Shown piece after piece: positions 24,338-32,915 of a stretch of DNA of 64,000 nt. Origin of the DNA: Acidimicrobiales bacterium (GTDB lineage: Bacteria > Actinomycetota > Acidimicrobiia > Acidimicrobiales > MedAcidi-G1); assembly GCA_029577135.1 (NCBI GenBank), contig JARQPW010000005.1:28388-92387 (forward strand), read 5' to 3'. Both the position numbers and the translations under genes were made by a program. Position 1 is the stretch's first letter. Each line of letters starts with the position of its first letter. Below the pieces are notes generated by a model that was given only the letters and a program-made list of their open reading frames with translations, made no database searches and had not been told where the DNA came from.

Positions 24338-25219
24338 TCAGGACGGATCGGACCCGCCCGACGGCCGGTCCTGTTCCCGGAGGAACGCCTCGAACTCGGC
24401 GGCCAGGTCGTCGCCGCTGGGCAGCATCTCCTCGGTCTCGTCGGCCTCGGTCTCCAGTCTCTGGACGTACTCGGAGATCTCGGCATCGACGTTGACGGCG
24501 GCTTCGACATGTCGCTGCCACTCGGCGGACGGACCGTCGAGGTCTGCATAGCCGGTCTCGACCCCCGTGACCTGCTCGAAGCGTCGCAGCAGGGCGCGGG
24601 TCGCCTTCGGGTTGGGCGTGTCCGGCACGTAGTGGGGGACCGACACCCGTAGCGAGATCACCGGGATGCCGGCTCGGTCCAGGGCGTCGTGAAGCACGCC
24701 GATCAGCCCCGTGGGACCCTGGTATGAGGGGCGGTCGAGGCTGAGGCGCTCGGCCAGTCGGGGGTTGGTCGAACTGGCGACGACGCCGAGGGGCCGCGTG
24801 TGGGGCGCCATGCCGGCCATGGCGCCCATGGTCACCACCGACTCGGCGCCGGTGTGCCCGACCACCTCGACCAGTGTCTCTGCGAACGTGCGCCAGCGCA
24901 GGTGCGGCTCGACGCCGGACATGAGGACGAGGTCACGGGGGGCCTCGTCGCCGTGTGCCACCAGCACCTCGTTCGCCGGCCAGTGCAGGCGTCGTTTCCC
25001 CGCGTCGTCGAACTTGACGACCGGTCGCTCCTGGGTGAAGTCGTAGAACGTCTCGGGGTCGACATCGCCGACGATGGCGGCATCGAACCGGTCGGCCATC
25101 CACGTCACCGCAGCAGTCGCCGCACCGGAGGCGTCGAAGAGGCCGCGGTAGGCGACGGCCACGATCGGCCGGTCCAGGTCCCCACGCAGGTCATCGACCT
25201 GCCAGCGCAACTCCTCCAT
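24338..25219 (-). CDS. PAC2 family protein
   Basis: A 293-residue member of the PAC2 (proteasome assembly chaperone-like) family common in actinobacteria. Signatures are VAYRGLFDASGAATAAVTWM, FDAAIVGDVDPETFYDF, RPVVKFDD near residue 66, MGAMAGMAPHTRP near residue 131 and PHYVPDTPNPKAT near residue 195. The C-terminus is an acidic helical tail (ADETEEMLPS). ATG 25219 is chosen; GTG 25237 would add six residues. The cellular role of bacterial PAC2 proteins is not well defined. Confidence 0.88.
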   Translation of the reverse strand: MEELRWQVDDLRGDLDRPIVAVAYRGLFDASGAATAAVTWMADRFDAAIVGDVDPETFYDFTQERPVVKFDDAGKRRLHWPANEVLVAHGDEAPRDLVLMSGVEPHLRWRTFAETLVEVVGHTGAESVVTMGAMAGMAPHTRPLGVVASSTNPRLAERLSLDRPSYQGPTGLIGVLHDALDRAGIPVISLRVSVPHYVPDTPNPKATRALLRRFEQVTGVETGYADLDGPSAEWQRHVEAAVNVDAEISEYVQRLETEADETEEMLPSGDDLAAEFEAFLREQDRPSGGSDPS

Positions 25220-25312
25220 CCGGACACACTCGCGCACTTGTACAGGGCCTGACCACTACTCGCGGCTGTGCCGGGCACGTCCAGTGTCATGCCGTCGTGG
25301 GACGATGCGCCG

Positions 25313-26587
25313 ATGGACGCCCCGGACCGCGATTCCCCGGGACCGTCGGGGCGTCCCGGCCGGTGGGTGCTGTTCGCCGGGGTCTACGCCGTCTACTTCG
25401 CCTTCGGTGTCGTGGCGTTGTCGATCCCGCCCCTGGTCGGGGAGGTGCGAGCCGACCTGGGCCTCAGCCGTGCCGGCATGGGGCTCGCCCTCGGCGCCTG
25501 GCAGCTCGTGTACCTGGGATCGGCACCGCCGGCCGGTCGTCTTGTCGACCGACTCGGGGTCCGCCGGGCGATGGTGATCGGCGCACTCGTCGTCATCGCC
25601 AGTGGACTCCTCCGGGCTGCCGCCGGCAACCTGCTGGCACTGTGGGCCGCCATCGCCCTGTTCGGCGTCGGCGGGCCGCTGATCTCGGCAGGTGCCCCCC
25701 GGGCGGTTGCCCTCTGGTTCGACGACCGGCGCGAGCGCCGGGTCGCCGTCGGCGTCTACAGCACCGCACCGGCGCTGGGCGGCATGGTCACGCTGGTGTT
25801 GTCCAACTCGGTGCTCATGCCGCTCACCGGATCATGGCGCTGGACGGTCGTGATCGAGACCGGCTCGATGGCCCTGGCGCTGGTCGCCTGGCTCGTCGTC
25901 ACGGGCCGCATCCGGGCGCCGATGTCGAGCAGCGAGGCCGACGAGGCCGGTGCGGCCGGCGCCTGGCGGGTGCTCGTACGCGATCCCCGGATCCGGCTGG
26001 TCCTGGCGCTCGGCCTGGGCGTCTTCTTCGTCACCCACGGCCTCGGTGGCTGGATGCCTGCCCTGTTGCGCACCCACAGCGGCTTCTCGTCGATGGCGGC
26101 CGCCAACTGGGTGGCGGTCGGCAGCGGTGTCGGCGTCGTCGTCTCGCTCTGGTTGCCCGGGAAGGCCGACGGCCGACGGCTCCCGTTCATCCTGTCCGGG
26201 GTGCTGTTGTTCGTTTCGGTGGCGCTGCTCGTAGTCCTGGTCGCCCCGACGGTGTTCGACCCGCTGCCCGTGGCCGCCGCCGGCGTCCGTGCGGTGCTGG
26301 TGCCACTGGTGCTCGTCGCCCTCATGGAGTCGAAGGCGGTCGGCCCCCACAACATGGGCATCGCCTACGGCCTGTGGTTCGCGGTCGCCGAGTTGGGCGG
26401 CGTCTCCGGTCCGCTGGCGATGGGCTGGGTGGCCGACACCGACCTCGGGTTCGGCGGTGCGCTGGTGCTCATGTCGGTGGCCTGCGTGTTCGTGGCCATA
26501 GTGGCGACGCGGCTGCGCGGCGCCGGGGGCCCGGAAGTAGGTTCGGTGTCGTCCGCCGCAGACGTGCCGGCCGAGGAGCGCCCGTGA
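25313..26587 (+). CDS. Major facilitator superfamily transporter
   Basis: A 424-residue inner-membrane carrier with about twelve hydrophobic segments. The first starts at WVLFAGVYAVYFAFG near residue 19. The cytoplasmic loop motif GRLVDRLGVRRAM after helix 2 is the MFS A-motif. A long central loop (SSSEADEAGAAG) separates the halves. The start is ATG 25313, chosen over upstream in-frame codons because it gives a compact N-terminus. It overlaps the downstream sulfatase gene by GTGA, suggesting import of a sulfated or sulfonated compound (inference). Confidence 0.9.
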   Translation: MDAPDRDSPGPSGRPGRWVLFAGVYAVYFAFGVVALSIPPLVGEVRADLGLSRAGMGLALGAWQLVYLGSAPPAGRLVDRLGVRRAMVIGALVVIASGLLRAAAGNLLALWAAIALFGVGGPLISAGAPRAVALWFDDRRERRVAVGVYSTAPALGGMVTLVLSNSVLMPLTGSWRWTVVIETGSMALALVAWLVVTGRIRAPMSSSEADEAGAAGAWRVLVRDPRIRLVLALGLGVFFVTHGLGGWMPALLRTHSGFSSMAAANWVAVGSGVGVVVSLWLPGKADGRRLPFILSGVLLFVSVALLVVLVAPTVFDPLPVAAAGVRAVLVPLVLVALMESKAVGPHNMGIAYGLWFAVAELGGVSGPLAMGWVADTDLGFGGALVLMSVACVFVAIVATRLRGAGGPEVGSVSSAADVPAEERP

Positions 26588-28905
26588 CCGACCAGGATCC
26601 GACTCAGCCGTACGCCGGCTTCGAGGGCGAGGTGGGCCGCGTGCTCGCCGCATCGACCCCGTGGTGGCCCGGGCAGCCGACCGCCCCGACCGGCGCCCCG
26701 AACGTGGTCGTCATGCTGTGCGACGACCTGGGCTTCGCCGACATCGGCTGCTACGGCTCCGAGATCGACACGCCCCACCTCGACCGGCTCGCCGACGAGG
26801 GCCTGCGCTACACCAACTTCCACGTCAACCCGATGTGCTCGCCGACCCGGGCCTCGCTGTTGACCGGCCTCAACCACCACCTCGCCGGCCTCGCCACCGT
26901 CTGCCACCGCGATCCCGGGTTCCCCGGCTACGCCATGGAGATCCGCGACAACGCCGTCACCATGGCTGAGGTCCTGCGGGACGCCGGTTGGGCCACGCTC
27001 ATGGTCGGCAAGTGGCACCTCTGCAAGGACTCCAACCTCACCGAGGCCGGCCCGCGGCACGGCTGGCCCTGCCAGAAGGGGTTCGACCGCTTCTACGGGA
27101 TCCTCGACGGCTTCACGAACTTCCACCAGCCGCACCGACTCTACGAGGACAACCACGTCGTCCAGGTCGACCAGTACCCCGACGACTACTACTTCACCGA
27201 CGACCTCACCGACCGTGCCCTCGACATGGTCCGCCAGGTGCGCTCCGGGCATCCCACCAAGCCGTGGTTCCTCTACTTCGCACACGGCGCCGTCCACGCA
27301 CCACTCCAGGTAAAGGCCGCCGACGCCGAGAAGTACCGGGGCGACTACGCCGACGGCTGGGACGCCGTGCGACAGCGTCGCTTCGAGCGCCAGCAGGAAC
27401 TGGGGGTGGTCCCGGAGGGCGCCGTGCTGCCGCCCCGCAACACGGAGCCGAACCACGCCGTCGAGGCATGGGACGACCTCACCGACATGGAGCGCGAGGT
27501 CTTCGCCCGCTATCAGGAGGTCTACGCAGGAATGGTGGACAACGTCGACCAGAACTTCGGACGGCTGCGGGCCGAACTCGAGGCCATGGGGGAGTGGGAC
27601 AACACCATCGTCGTGTTCACCTCCGACAACGGCGGGTCGCGTGAGGGCCAGGAGCGGGGCACCTCGTCCTACTTCCGCACCCTGCTGGCCCACACCCTGG
27701 GCTCCAGCCCGTTCGACGACCTCGAGGTGGACCACGCCCGCCTCGACCTCATAGGTGGTCCGCAGACACTTCCGCACTACCCGATGGGCTGGGCGATGGT
27801 GTCGGGCACGCCGTTCCGCCTCTACAAGATCAACACCCACCAGGGTGGCCACCAGGTCCCCTGCATCGTCTCGAAGGGCACTGGCCTGGTGGGCGGTGGC
27901 GGCCTGCGCACCCAGTACCAGCACGTCACCGACCTGCTGCCCACGGTGCTCGACCTCGTCGGCGTCGACCTGCCGACCACCAGGCACGGACAACCCCTCC
28001 CGGCGTCCGCCGGCTCGAGCTTCACGACGTCGCTCGCCGATCCCGACACGCCCTCGACGCACCCGGAGCAGTACTACGAACAGGCCGGCCACCGGGGCTT
28101 CTACCGGGACGGCTGGTCGGCCGTGACCTGCCACGGCCGGCGGAAGCCGTTCAGCGAGGACACCTGGGAGCTCCACCACCTCGCCGAGGATCCGACCGAG
28201 AGCCGTGACCTCGCCGACGAACACCCCGAGAAGCTGGCCGAACTCCAGGAGGCGTGGGAGCAGGCCGCCTGGGCCAACCAGGTCTTCCCCCTCGACGAGG
28301 GCAGCGGCGTCAACTACATCCAGCGTCCGCCCTGGGAGGAGGTGCTGGCCGAACCGGCCACCTTCCTGCCCGGCACCCCGACCGTAGAGCGCTACCGGTC
28401 GGTGCAGTTCATCAACTTCCGCTCGTTCACCGTCGACGTGGCCCTCGAATACGCCGCCGGCGACGAGGGCGTCCTCGTGGCCCACGGCGACCAGGGCGGC
28501 GGCTACTCCCTCTACGTCGAGGGCGGACACCTCTTCCTGGCATTCAACGGCTACGGGGTGATGACCGTGGTCGACGGCGGGCCGCTCTCCGCCGGCGCCT
28601 CGCTGGTCACCCTCGAGGTGGAAGCCCCCGGCGGCATGGTGCTCCACGCCACCCTCCGGGTCGACGGCGACGTGGTCGGCGAGGCACGGGACCTGCCGGC
28701 GCTCACCTCGATGGCGCCGTTCGAGGGCATCGACGTCGGCATCGACCGCCGGTCGCCGGTCTCGTGGGAGATCTATGGACGCCACGGCGCCTTCCCGTGG
28801 ACCGGCACGCTCCACTCGGTGACCTACACGCCCGGCGAACTCGCCCCGGACGCCGGAGCCCGCTGGCTCGACGTGCTCCGGGAGTCCGCCTCCCGGTACG
28901 AGTAG
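26584..28905 (+). CDS. Arylsulfatase (large, AtsA-like)
   Basis: A 773-residue sulfatase. The N-terminus shows NVVVMLCDDLGFADIGCYGSE, binding the metal with paired aspartates. The formylglycine site is the cysteine in NPMCSPTRASLLTG near residue 97. Later landmarks are VGKWHL, HAPLQ and VFTSDNGGSREGQ. After about residue 600 a C-terminal beta-rich domain follows (GGGYSLYVEGGHLFLAFN). No export signal is seen. Start GTG 26584 overlaps the transporter stop. An isochorismatase-fold gene follows 8 nt downstream and a sulfate permease converges. Confidence 0.92.
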   Translation: MTDQDPTQPYAGFEGEVGRVLAASTPWWPGQPTAPTGAPNVVVMLCDDLGFADIGCYGSEIDTPHLDRLADEGLRYTNFHVNPMCSPTRASLLTGLNHHLAGLATVCHRDPGFPGYAMEIRDNAVTMAEVLRDAGWATLMVGKWHLCKDSNLTEAGPRHGWPCQKGFDRFYGILDGFTNFHQPHRLYEDNHVVQVDQYPDDYYFTDDLTDRALDMVRQVRSGHPTKPWFLYFAHGAVHAPLQVKAADAEKYRGDYADGWDAVRQRRFERQQELGVVPEGAVLPPRNTEPNHAVEAWDDLTDMEREVFARYQEVYAGMVDNVDQNFGRLRAELEAMGEWDNTIVVFTSDNGGSREGQERGTSSYFRTLLAHTLGSSPFDDLEVDHARLDLIGGPQTLPHYPMGWAMVSGTPFRLYKINTHQGGHQVPCIVSKGTGLVGGGGLRTQYQHVTDLLPTVLDLVGVDLPTTRHGQPLPASAGSSFTTSLADPDTPSTHPEQYYEQAGHRGFYRDGWSAVTCHGRRKPFSEDTWELHHLAEDPTESRDLADEHPEKLAELQEAWEQAAWANQVFPLDEGSGVNYIQRPPWEEVLAEPATFLPGTPTVERYRSVQFINFRSFTVDVALEYAAGDEGVLVAHGDQGGGYSLYVEGGHLFLAFNGYGVMTVVDGGPLSAGASLVTLEVEAPGGMVLHATLRVDGDVVGEARDLPALTSMAPFEGIDVGIDRRSPVSWEIYGRHGAFPWTGTLHSVTYTPGELAPDAGARWLDVLRESASRYE

Positions 28906-28913
28906 GCACGATC

Positions 28914-29537
28914 ATGGCCGCCGTGGAACTGCACGAACTGGTCGATCCGGCGCACACCGTGCTGTGCGTCGTCGAATGTCAGAACGGGGTGATCGGTGCC
29001 GAGTCCGCCCTTCCGGCGCTCGCCGAGGCGGCCACCGGCATGCTCCCTGCGCTGGCCGCGCTCGTCGGTGCCGCCCGGGAGGCCGGCGTGAAGGTCGTCC
29101 ACGCCACGGCCCAGGTGTTCCCTGACCGGTGGGGTGCCAACGACAACGCCCGCCTGTTCGGTGTGGCCCGCCGGTCGCCGGTGCAGCTGGTTGCCGGGAC
29201 CGCAGCCGCCGAGCCGGTTCCCGAGTTGGGGTACGACCCTGCCACCGACGTGGTGGTGCCCCGGTTCCACGGCCTTTCGCCCTTCTCGGGCACCGAACTC
29301 GAGCACCTGCTGCGCAACGAGGGGATCACGACCGTCGTCCTCGCCGGGGTGTCGCTGAACGTGGCGATCCCGAATGCGGCCTTCGACCTGGTCAACGCCG
29401 GCTTCCAGGCGGTTGTCGCCACCGACTGCGTGGTCGCCACGCCCCCCGAGTACGGCGAATTGGTGCTGGCCAACACGCTCGCCTACGTCGGCACCCTCGC
29501 TGGTTCGGAGGAACTGGCCTCCGCCTGGCGCGCCTAG
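28914..29537 (+). CDS. Isochorismatase-fold (cysteine hydrolase family) protein without the usual cysteine
   Basis: A 207-residue isochorismatase-like protein. The first acidic residue is glutamate in VVECQNGVIG rather than aspartate. The loop that normally holds the nucleophilic cysteine reads GVSLNVAIPNAAFD, with alanine at that place. The fold is otherwise well kept (VKVVHATAQV, VVATDCVV). It may therefore be a non-canonical hydrolase or a catalytically silent homologue. ATG 28914 lies 8 nt after the sulfatase stop. The stop overlaps that of the convergent permease gene. Confidence 0.78.
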   Translation: MAAVELHELVDPAHTVLCVVECQNGVIGAESALPALAEAATGMLPALAALVGAAREAGVKVVHATAQVFPDRWGANDNARLFGVARRSPVQLVAGTAAAEPVPELGYDPATDVVVPRFHGLSPFSGTELEHLLRNEGITTVVLAGVSLNVAIPNAAFDLVNAGFQAVVATDCVVATPPEYGELVLANTLAYVGTLAGSEELASAWRA

Positions 29538-30781
29538 TCCCTGCTGTCGGCGGCCACCCGCTGGCGCCTGGCCCGCACGGCCAGTGCCAGCATGACCCCG
29601 ACGAGTACCGCCCGGTCGACATGGGGCGCCAACGCGAGCGTCGCCACGAAGGTGCCGAGTGCCACGACACCGTCGCCCGCCGATGCGCGTGCCAGGCCGA
29701 GCAGCTTCCGGGGCTGGACCAGGACGATCACCGCTGCGATCACCACGCCGCCCAGCACGGCCCGGGGGAGCGCCTCGAGCACGTCGGCGAACGGCAGGAA
29801 CGCCAGGACCAAGACGCCGGTGACGAGCCCGGACCAGCGGGTGCGGGCGCCGGCCAGCCGGTTCAGCGACGATCGGCTGAACGAACCGCCCACGGGGAAG
29901 CCCCCGGCGACGGCTGCGGCCACGTTGGCCAGGCCCTGGCCGATGAACTCCCGGTCGGCCGACCAGGTCTGGCGCTCCGCGGCGGCGAACACCCGGGAGA
30001 TCGACGCCGCCTCGGCGAAGCCCACGAGGGCGATCACGACACCGGCGACGACGACCGAGCCCAACTGGTCCCAGGGGAGGTCGAGGGCGATCCTCGGCAG
30101 GCCGGTGGGCACCTCGCCGACGACCGGGCCCCCGTAGCCGGTGGCCTCGGCGTAGGCGATGCCGCCGGTCACGGCCACGAGGGCGCCGGGGAAGAAGCGG
30201 TGGATCCGGCGCCCGCGCAGCAGCAGCGCAAGCGTCACCGCCGCCAACAGGATCGCCTGGAGCTCCCAGCCACCAGGGTGTCCCAAGGACCAGCCGGCGC
30301 GCCAGAGCACGCCGCCCTCCGGTGCCGACACCCCCAGCGCCTTCGGGAGCTGGGAGCACATGATGAGGATGGCGGCCGCCGAGGTGAAGCCCGTGACCAC
30401 CGGATTCGTCATCAGGTAGGTGGCGAGGCCCAGCCGCAGCACGCCGAGCAGGAGCCGGGTGACGCCGACGACGAGGGCCAGGAGTGCGGCGAGTGCCACG
30501 TAGTCGGCCGACTCCGGCTGGGCAAGCCCCGTCAGCGCCCCGAAGGTGAGGAGGCTGGTCATTGCCACCGGCCCCGTCTGCAGGTAGGGCGACGAGGCGC
30601 AGAACGCAGCGGCGATGAGCGGCAGGGTCGAGGCGAAGAGGCCGATATGGGGCGGGAGCCCCGCCAGTTCGGCGTAGGCCATCGACTGGGGGATCAGGAC
30701 CAGAGCGACGCTGATGCCGGCCAGGAGGTCGGCGACGCCGGCCCTCGAGGGGGGGGACGTCAGCGGGGTGGGCTCCTCCAT
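29534..30781 (-). CDS. SulP family anion permease lacking a STAS domain
   Basis: A 415-residue membrane protein of the SulP (sulfate/bicarbonate) family with roughly ten to twelve hydrophobic segments. Family signatures are ISVALVLIPQSMAYAELAGLPPHIGLF near residue 23, TGPVAMTSLLT, and GGFPVGGSFSRSSLNRLAGARTRWSGL near residue 295. The protein ends at ARRQRVAADSRD, straight after the membrane region, so the usual C-terminal STAS domain is missing. Its proximity to two sulfatase genes suggests sulfate movement (inference). Confidence 0.88.
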   Translation of the reverse strand: MEEPTPLTSPPSRAGVADLLAGISVALVLIPQSMAYAELAGLPPHIGLFASTLPLIAAAFCASSPYLQTGPVAMTSLLTFGALTGLAQPESADYVALAALLALVVGVTRLLLGVLRLGLATYLMTNPVVTGFTSAAAILIMCSQLPKALGVSAPEGGVLWRAGWSLGHPGGWELQAILLAAVTLALLLRGRRIHRFFPGALVAVTGGIAYAEATGYGGPVVGEVPTGLPRIALDLPWDQLGSVVVAGVVIALVGFAEAASISRVFAAAERQTWSADREFIGQGLANVAAAVAGGFPVGGSFSRSSLNRLAGARTRWSGLVTGVLVLAFLPFADVLEALPRAVLGGVVIAAVIVLVQPRKLLGLARASAGDGVVALGTFVATLALAPHVDRAVLVGVMLALAVRARRQRVAADSRD

Positions 30782-30787
30782 CCGGCG

Positions 30788-30793
30788 AGGCTA
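30788..30793 (-). promoter_or_regulatory. -10 element TAGCCT for leaderless SulP gene
   Basis: Minus-strand TAGCCT ends 6 nt before ATG 30781. Confidence 0.5.
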
Positions 30794-30867
30794 TGGGCCA
30801 GGGACGCGTAAACCCGTCGGCACGAGGCCGAGGTTGCTCGGGGTGGACGGTGGGCGACCGGTCTGCG

Positions 30868-31306
30868 TCAGCCCTGTCCGCCGAGGTCCTCGCAGTAGGC
30901 CTCGAAGTCGATCGCCAGGGCACGGGACTCGTAACGTGCGGCGAGGCAGAGGATCTGGTCGAGGGTCTCGACGACGGTGGTGGCCGAACGACCGGGAGCG
31001 TGGAGCGAGGCAAGCAAGAGGGCGGTGAGCTCGTCGAGCTTGGAGCACTCGGCACCCAGGCGGCGGACCTGGATGAGGATGCGGGGCCCTCCACATGGCG
31101 TCGTGGTACAGGTTGTCCTCGACGATGGAGCGGGTGTGGTCGGCCAGCACGGCCTGGAAGTCGAGGAGGCCGGCCTCGACGTCGGCGAACCAGGCAGCCT
31201 CGTTGCTGCGATGGCGGACCAGGTGGTCGAGGAACTCGGCGGTTGGCACGAGGCCTGCTGCCGAGATGGTGACCGCCGAGATGGCGGCTTCGGCGATGAT
31301 CGACAT
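30868..31306 (-). pseudogene. Frameshifted small helical hypothetical protein
   Basis: Minus-strand coding signal starts at ATG 31306 (MSIIAEAAISAVTISAAG) and runs about 70 residues to YHDAMWR. That frame then turns into proline/arginine noise. Removing one base in the GGGG run at 31083-31086 restores a sensible frame (ILIQVRRLGAECSKLDELTA) through ARYESRALAIDFEAYCEDL to TGA at 30868. The repaired product would be about 145 residues, mostly helical, of unknown function. It is either a real frameshift or a sequencing error in a homopolymer. Confidence 0.6.
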
Positions 31307-31469
31307 CGGAGTTCGTCCCCCGTTCTCGGTTCCCGGCGTCAACTCGCAGGAACGGTGGGTCGACGACGTTGTCGAACAGACACGGGGTACCCGTCGGGCA
31401 TGACCGAAACCAGTGCAGGCGGCAGGGAGACCACTGTGAGTGGCTTGCCCTGACCACGGGGCGCGGGGA

Positions 31470-31475
31470 TACGGT
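31470..31475 (+). promoter_or_regulatory. -10 element TACGGT for Nudix gene
   Basis: TACGGT ends 9 nt before ATG 31485, consistent with a leaderless or very short-leader transcript. Confidence 0.4.
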
Positions 31476-31484
31476 CGGCGGGCG

Positions 31485-32351
31485 ATGATCCAGCCAGAGT
31501 CGGTACCCCCCGACGAATACCCGAGGACCGACGACCTTCCGTCCGACGGGGTCCCCGTCCGTCCGGCGGCGACCCTGCTCCTGCTGGACGACCGCCCCGA
31601 CCTGCACGTCCTGACGCTGCGCCGCACCACCCGGTCCACCTTCGTGGCCGACCACACGCTGTTCCCGGGCGGCGCCCTCGACCCCGACGACGGCGACGCC
31701 CGCTGGCCGGACCTCGTCCGGGGTTGGACGCCAGCTTCTGCGGACGACGCACTCGGTACCGGGCCGGGGGCGTTGGCCTTCTGGATCGCCGCCGTGCGCG
31801 AGACCATCGAGGAGGTCGGCATCGCCGTCGGACTCGGCGGCGAAGTCGTCGCCCACCGCCACGACCTCGATGCCGGCCGGTCCCGGCTCAGCGACCTCGT
31901 GGGGAGCGATGGACTGGACCTCTCGGGAGTCCACCCGGTCGCCCGCTGGGTGACGCCGACGGGTGGCCCGAAGCGCTACGACACGTTCTTCTTCGTCGCC
32001 GCAGCACCGCTGGGCGCCGAACCCGTGGCCGACGGCACCGAGGCCGTCGCCGTCGACTGGATGCGGCCCACCGAGGCGCTCGAACGTTGGCAGGCCGGGG
32101 AGTTGACCATGATCAGCCCCACGATCTCGATGCTGCAGTGCCTCGGGGAATTCGGCACCACGGCCGAGGCACTGGCGGCTGCCGCCGTGGCGAACGGCGC
32201 CCCCCGCCGCCGGGCCAGGATCCTGGACGAGTCCAGCGACCTGGTGCGCTTCCCCGGTGATCCGGGCTACGAGGCGGTGGGTACGAGGGAGGCGCTCGGG
32301 TGGGTGTGGATCCCGTCGCATGAAGGGGGCTTCGGGACCCCGGAACCGTAG
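31485..32351 (+). CDS. Nudix hydrolase with interrupted Nudix box (NUDT19-like)
   Basis: A 288-residue Nudix protein hydrolysing a nucleoside-diphosphate-linked compound. The box begins FPGGALDPDD near residue 60 and ends RETIEEVGI near residue 105, about 28 residues longer between its halves than the canonical Gx5Ex7RExxEExG. Such insertions are known in NUDT19-type coenzyme A diphosphatases, making CoA esters plausible substrates in this CoA-rich neighbourhood (inference). ATG 31485 is favoured by the nearby -10 element. Confidence 0.82.
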   Translation: MIQPESVPPDEYPRTDDLPSDGVPVRPAATLLLLDDRPDLHVLTLRRTTRSTFVADHTLFPGGALDPDDGDARWPDLVRGWTPASADDALGTGPGALAFWIAAVRETIEEVGIAVGLGGEVVAHRHDLDAGRSRLSDLVGSDGLDLSGVHPVARWVTPTGGPKRYDTFFFVAAAPLGAEPVADGTEAVAVDWMRPTEALERWQAGELTMISPTISMLQCLGEFGTTAEALAAAAVANGAPRRRARILDESSDLVRFPGDPGYEAVGTREALGWVWIPSHEGGFGTPEP

Positions 32352-32354
32352 ATT
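32349..32354 (+). promoter_or_regulatory. -10 element TAGATT for leaderless downstream gene
   Basis: TAGATT overlaps the Nudix stop codon and ends 7 nt before GTG 32362. Confidence 0.5.
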
Positions 32355-32361
32355 CCCCGTC

Positions 32362-32868
32362 GTGGGTGCTCCCTCCTTCGTTCCGACTCCAACGCTGCGT
32401 CCGACCGACGCTGCCTACCGGGGTCCTCTGCGACTCCTCGGTCCGTGGACCGCCGATCGTCCCGGCGAGGTCGTCGGCGAAGGCCAGCCCAACGGTGAGC
32501 GGCTCGGCGTCCAGGGTCCCGACCAGGGCTACGCTCTCCTGCTGGCCCGCACCCTGGTGCCGCGGCTGCGCCTGGCCGCCGGCGAGCACCTCGACGACGT
32601 CGTTGTCGGCTGTGTAGGCGTCGCCCTGAAGCGGTCCGCCCTGTTCGGCCGGGCCCCGGTCCTCGCCGACCTCGAGGTGGCCTTCGGCCTCTTCGGGTTC
32701 TTCGGGGACTCCGCGTCGGCTGCCCTGGTCGAGAAGCGGCGCGGGCTCTTCGCCGGTGTGGCACACCACCACCACTACGCGGCGGCGCGTTCCATCGCCG
32801 ACCTCGTGTCCGAGGACCTGCTCCGGCTGGCACCGGACGACGCGGCATCGCAGGGCCTGCCGGCCTGA
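32362..32868 (+). CDS. Hypothetical protein, 168 residues
   Basis: No family recognised. Start GTG 32362 is supported by the -10 hexamer 7 nt upstream. The N-terminal third is polar; around residue 50 is a segment with GPDQGYALLLARTLVPRL. An alanine/leucine-rich helical part with FGLFGFFGDSASAALVEKRRGLF follows near residue 115. HHHH near residue 138 could bind metal but sits in a helical context. Amino-acid composition is that of a soluble protein. It lies between a Nudix gene and a membrane protein gene on the same strand. Confidence 0.65.
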   Translation: MGAPSFVPTPTLRPTDAAYRGPLRLLGPWTADRPGEVVGEGQPNGERLGVQGPDQGYALLLARTLVPRLRLAAGEHLDDVVVGCVGVALKRSALFGRAPVLADLEVAFGLFGFFGDSASAALVEKRRGLFAGVAHHHHYAAARSIADLVSEDLLRLAPDDAASQGLPA

Positions 32869-32915
32869 CCGGCCGGGCGCCCTCGACAGATCCCCGCTCC
32901 TGCCAGACTCCGTTG

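Noticed and set aside
25238..25312. Extra small gene between the PAC2 and MFS genes
   Set aside because: 75 nt with no ribosome site or conserved frame; it simply holds the divergent promoter region.
26365..28815. An 816-codon minus-strand open frame opposite the large sulfatase
   Set aside because: Mirror image of the sulfatase gene with no recognisable motif and no start signal; typical antisense frame of a high-GC gene.
28824..32321. A 1165-codon open frame on the minus strand
   Set aside because: It crosses several well-supported genes on both strands and its translation is dominated by arginine, proline and glycine; high GC keeps antisense frames open. Only the part near 31092-31306 carries a real coding signal, annotated as the frameshifted gene.
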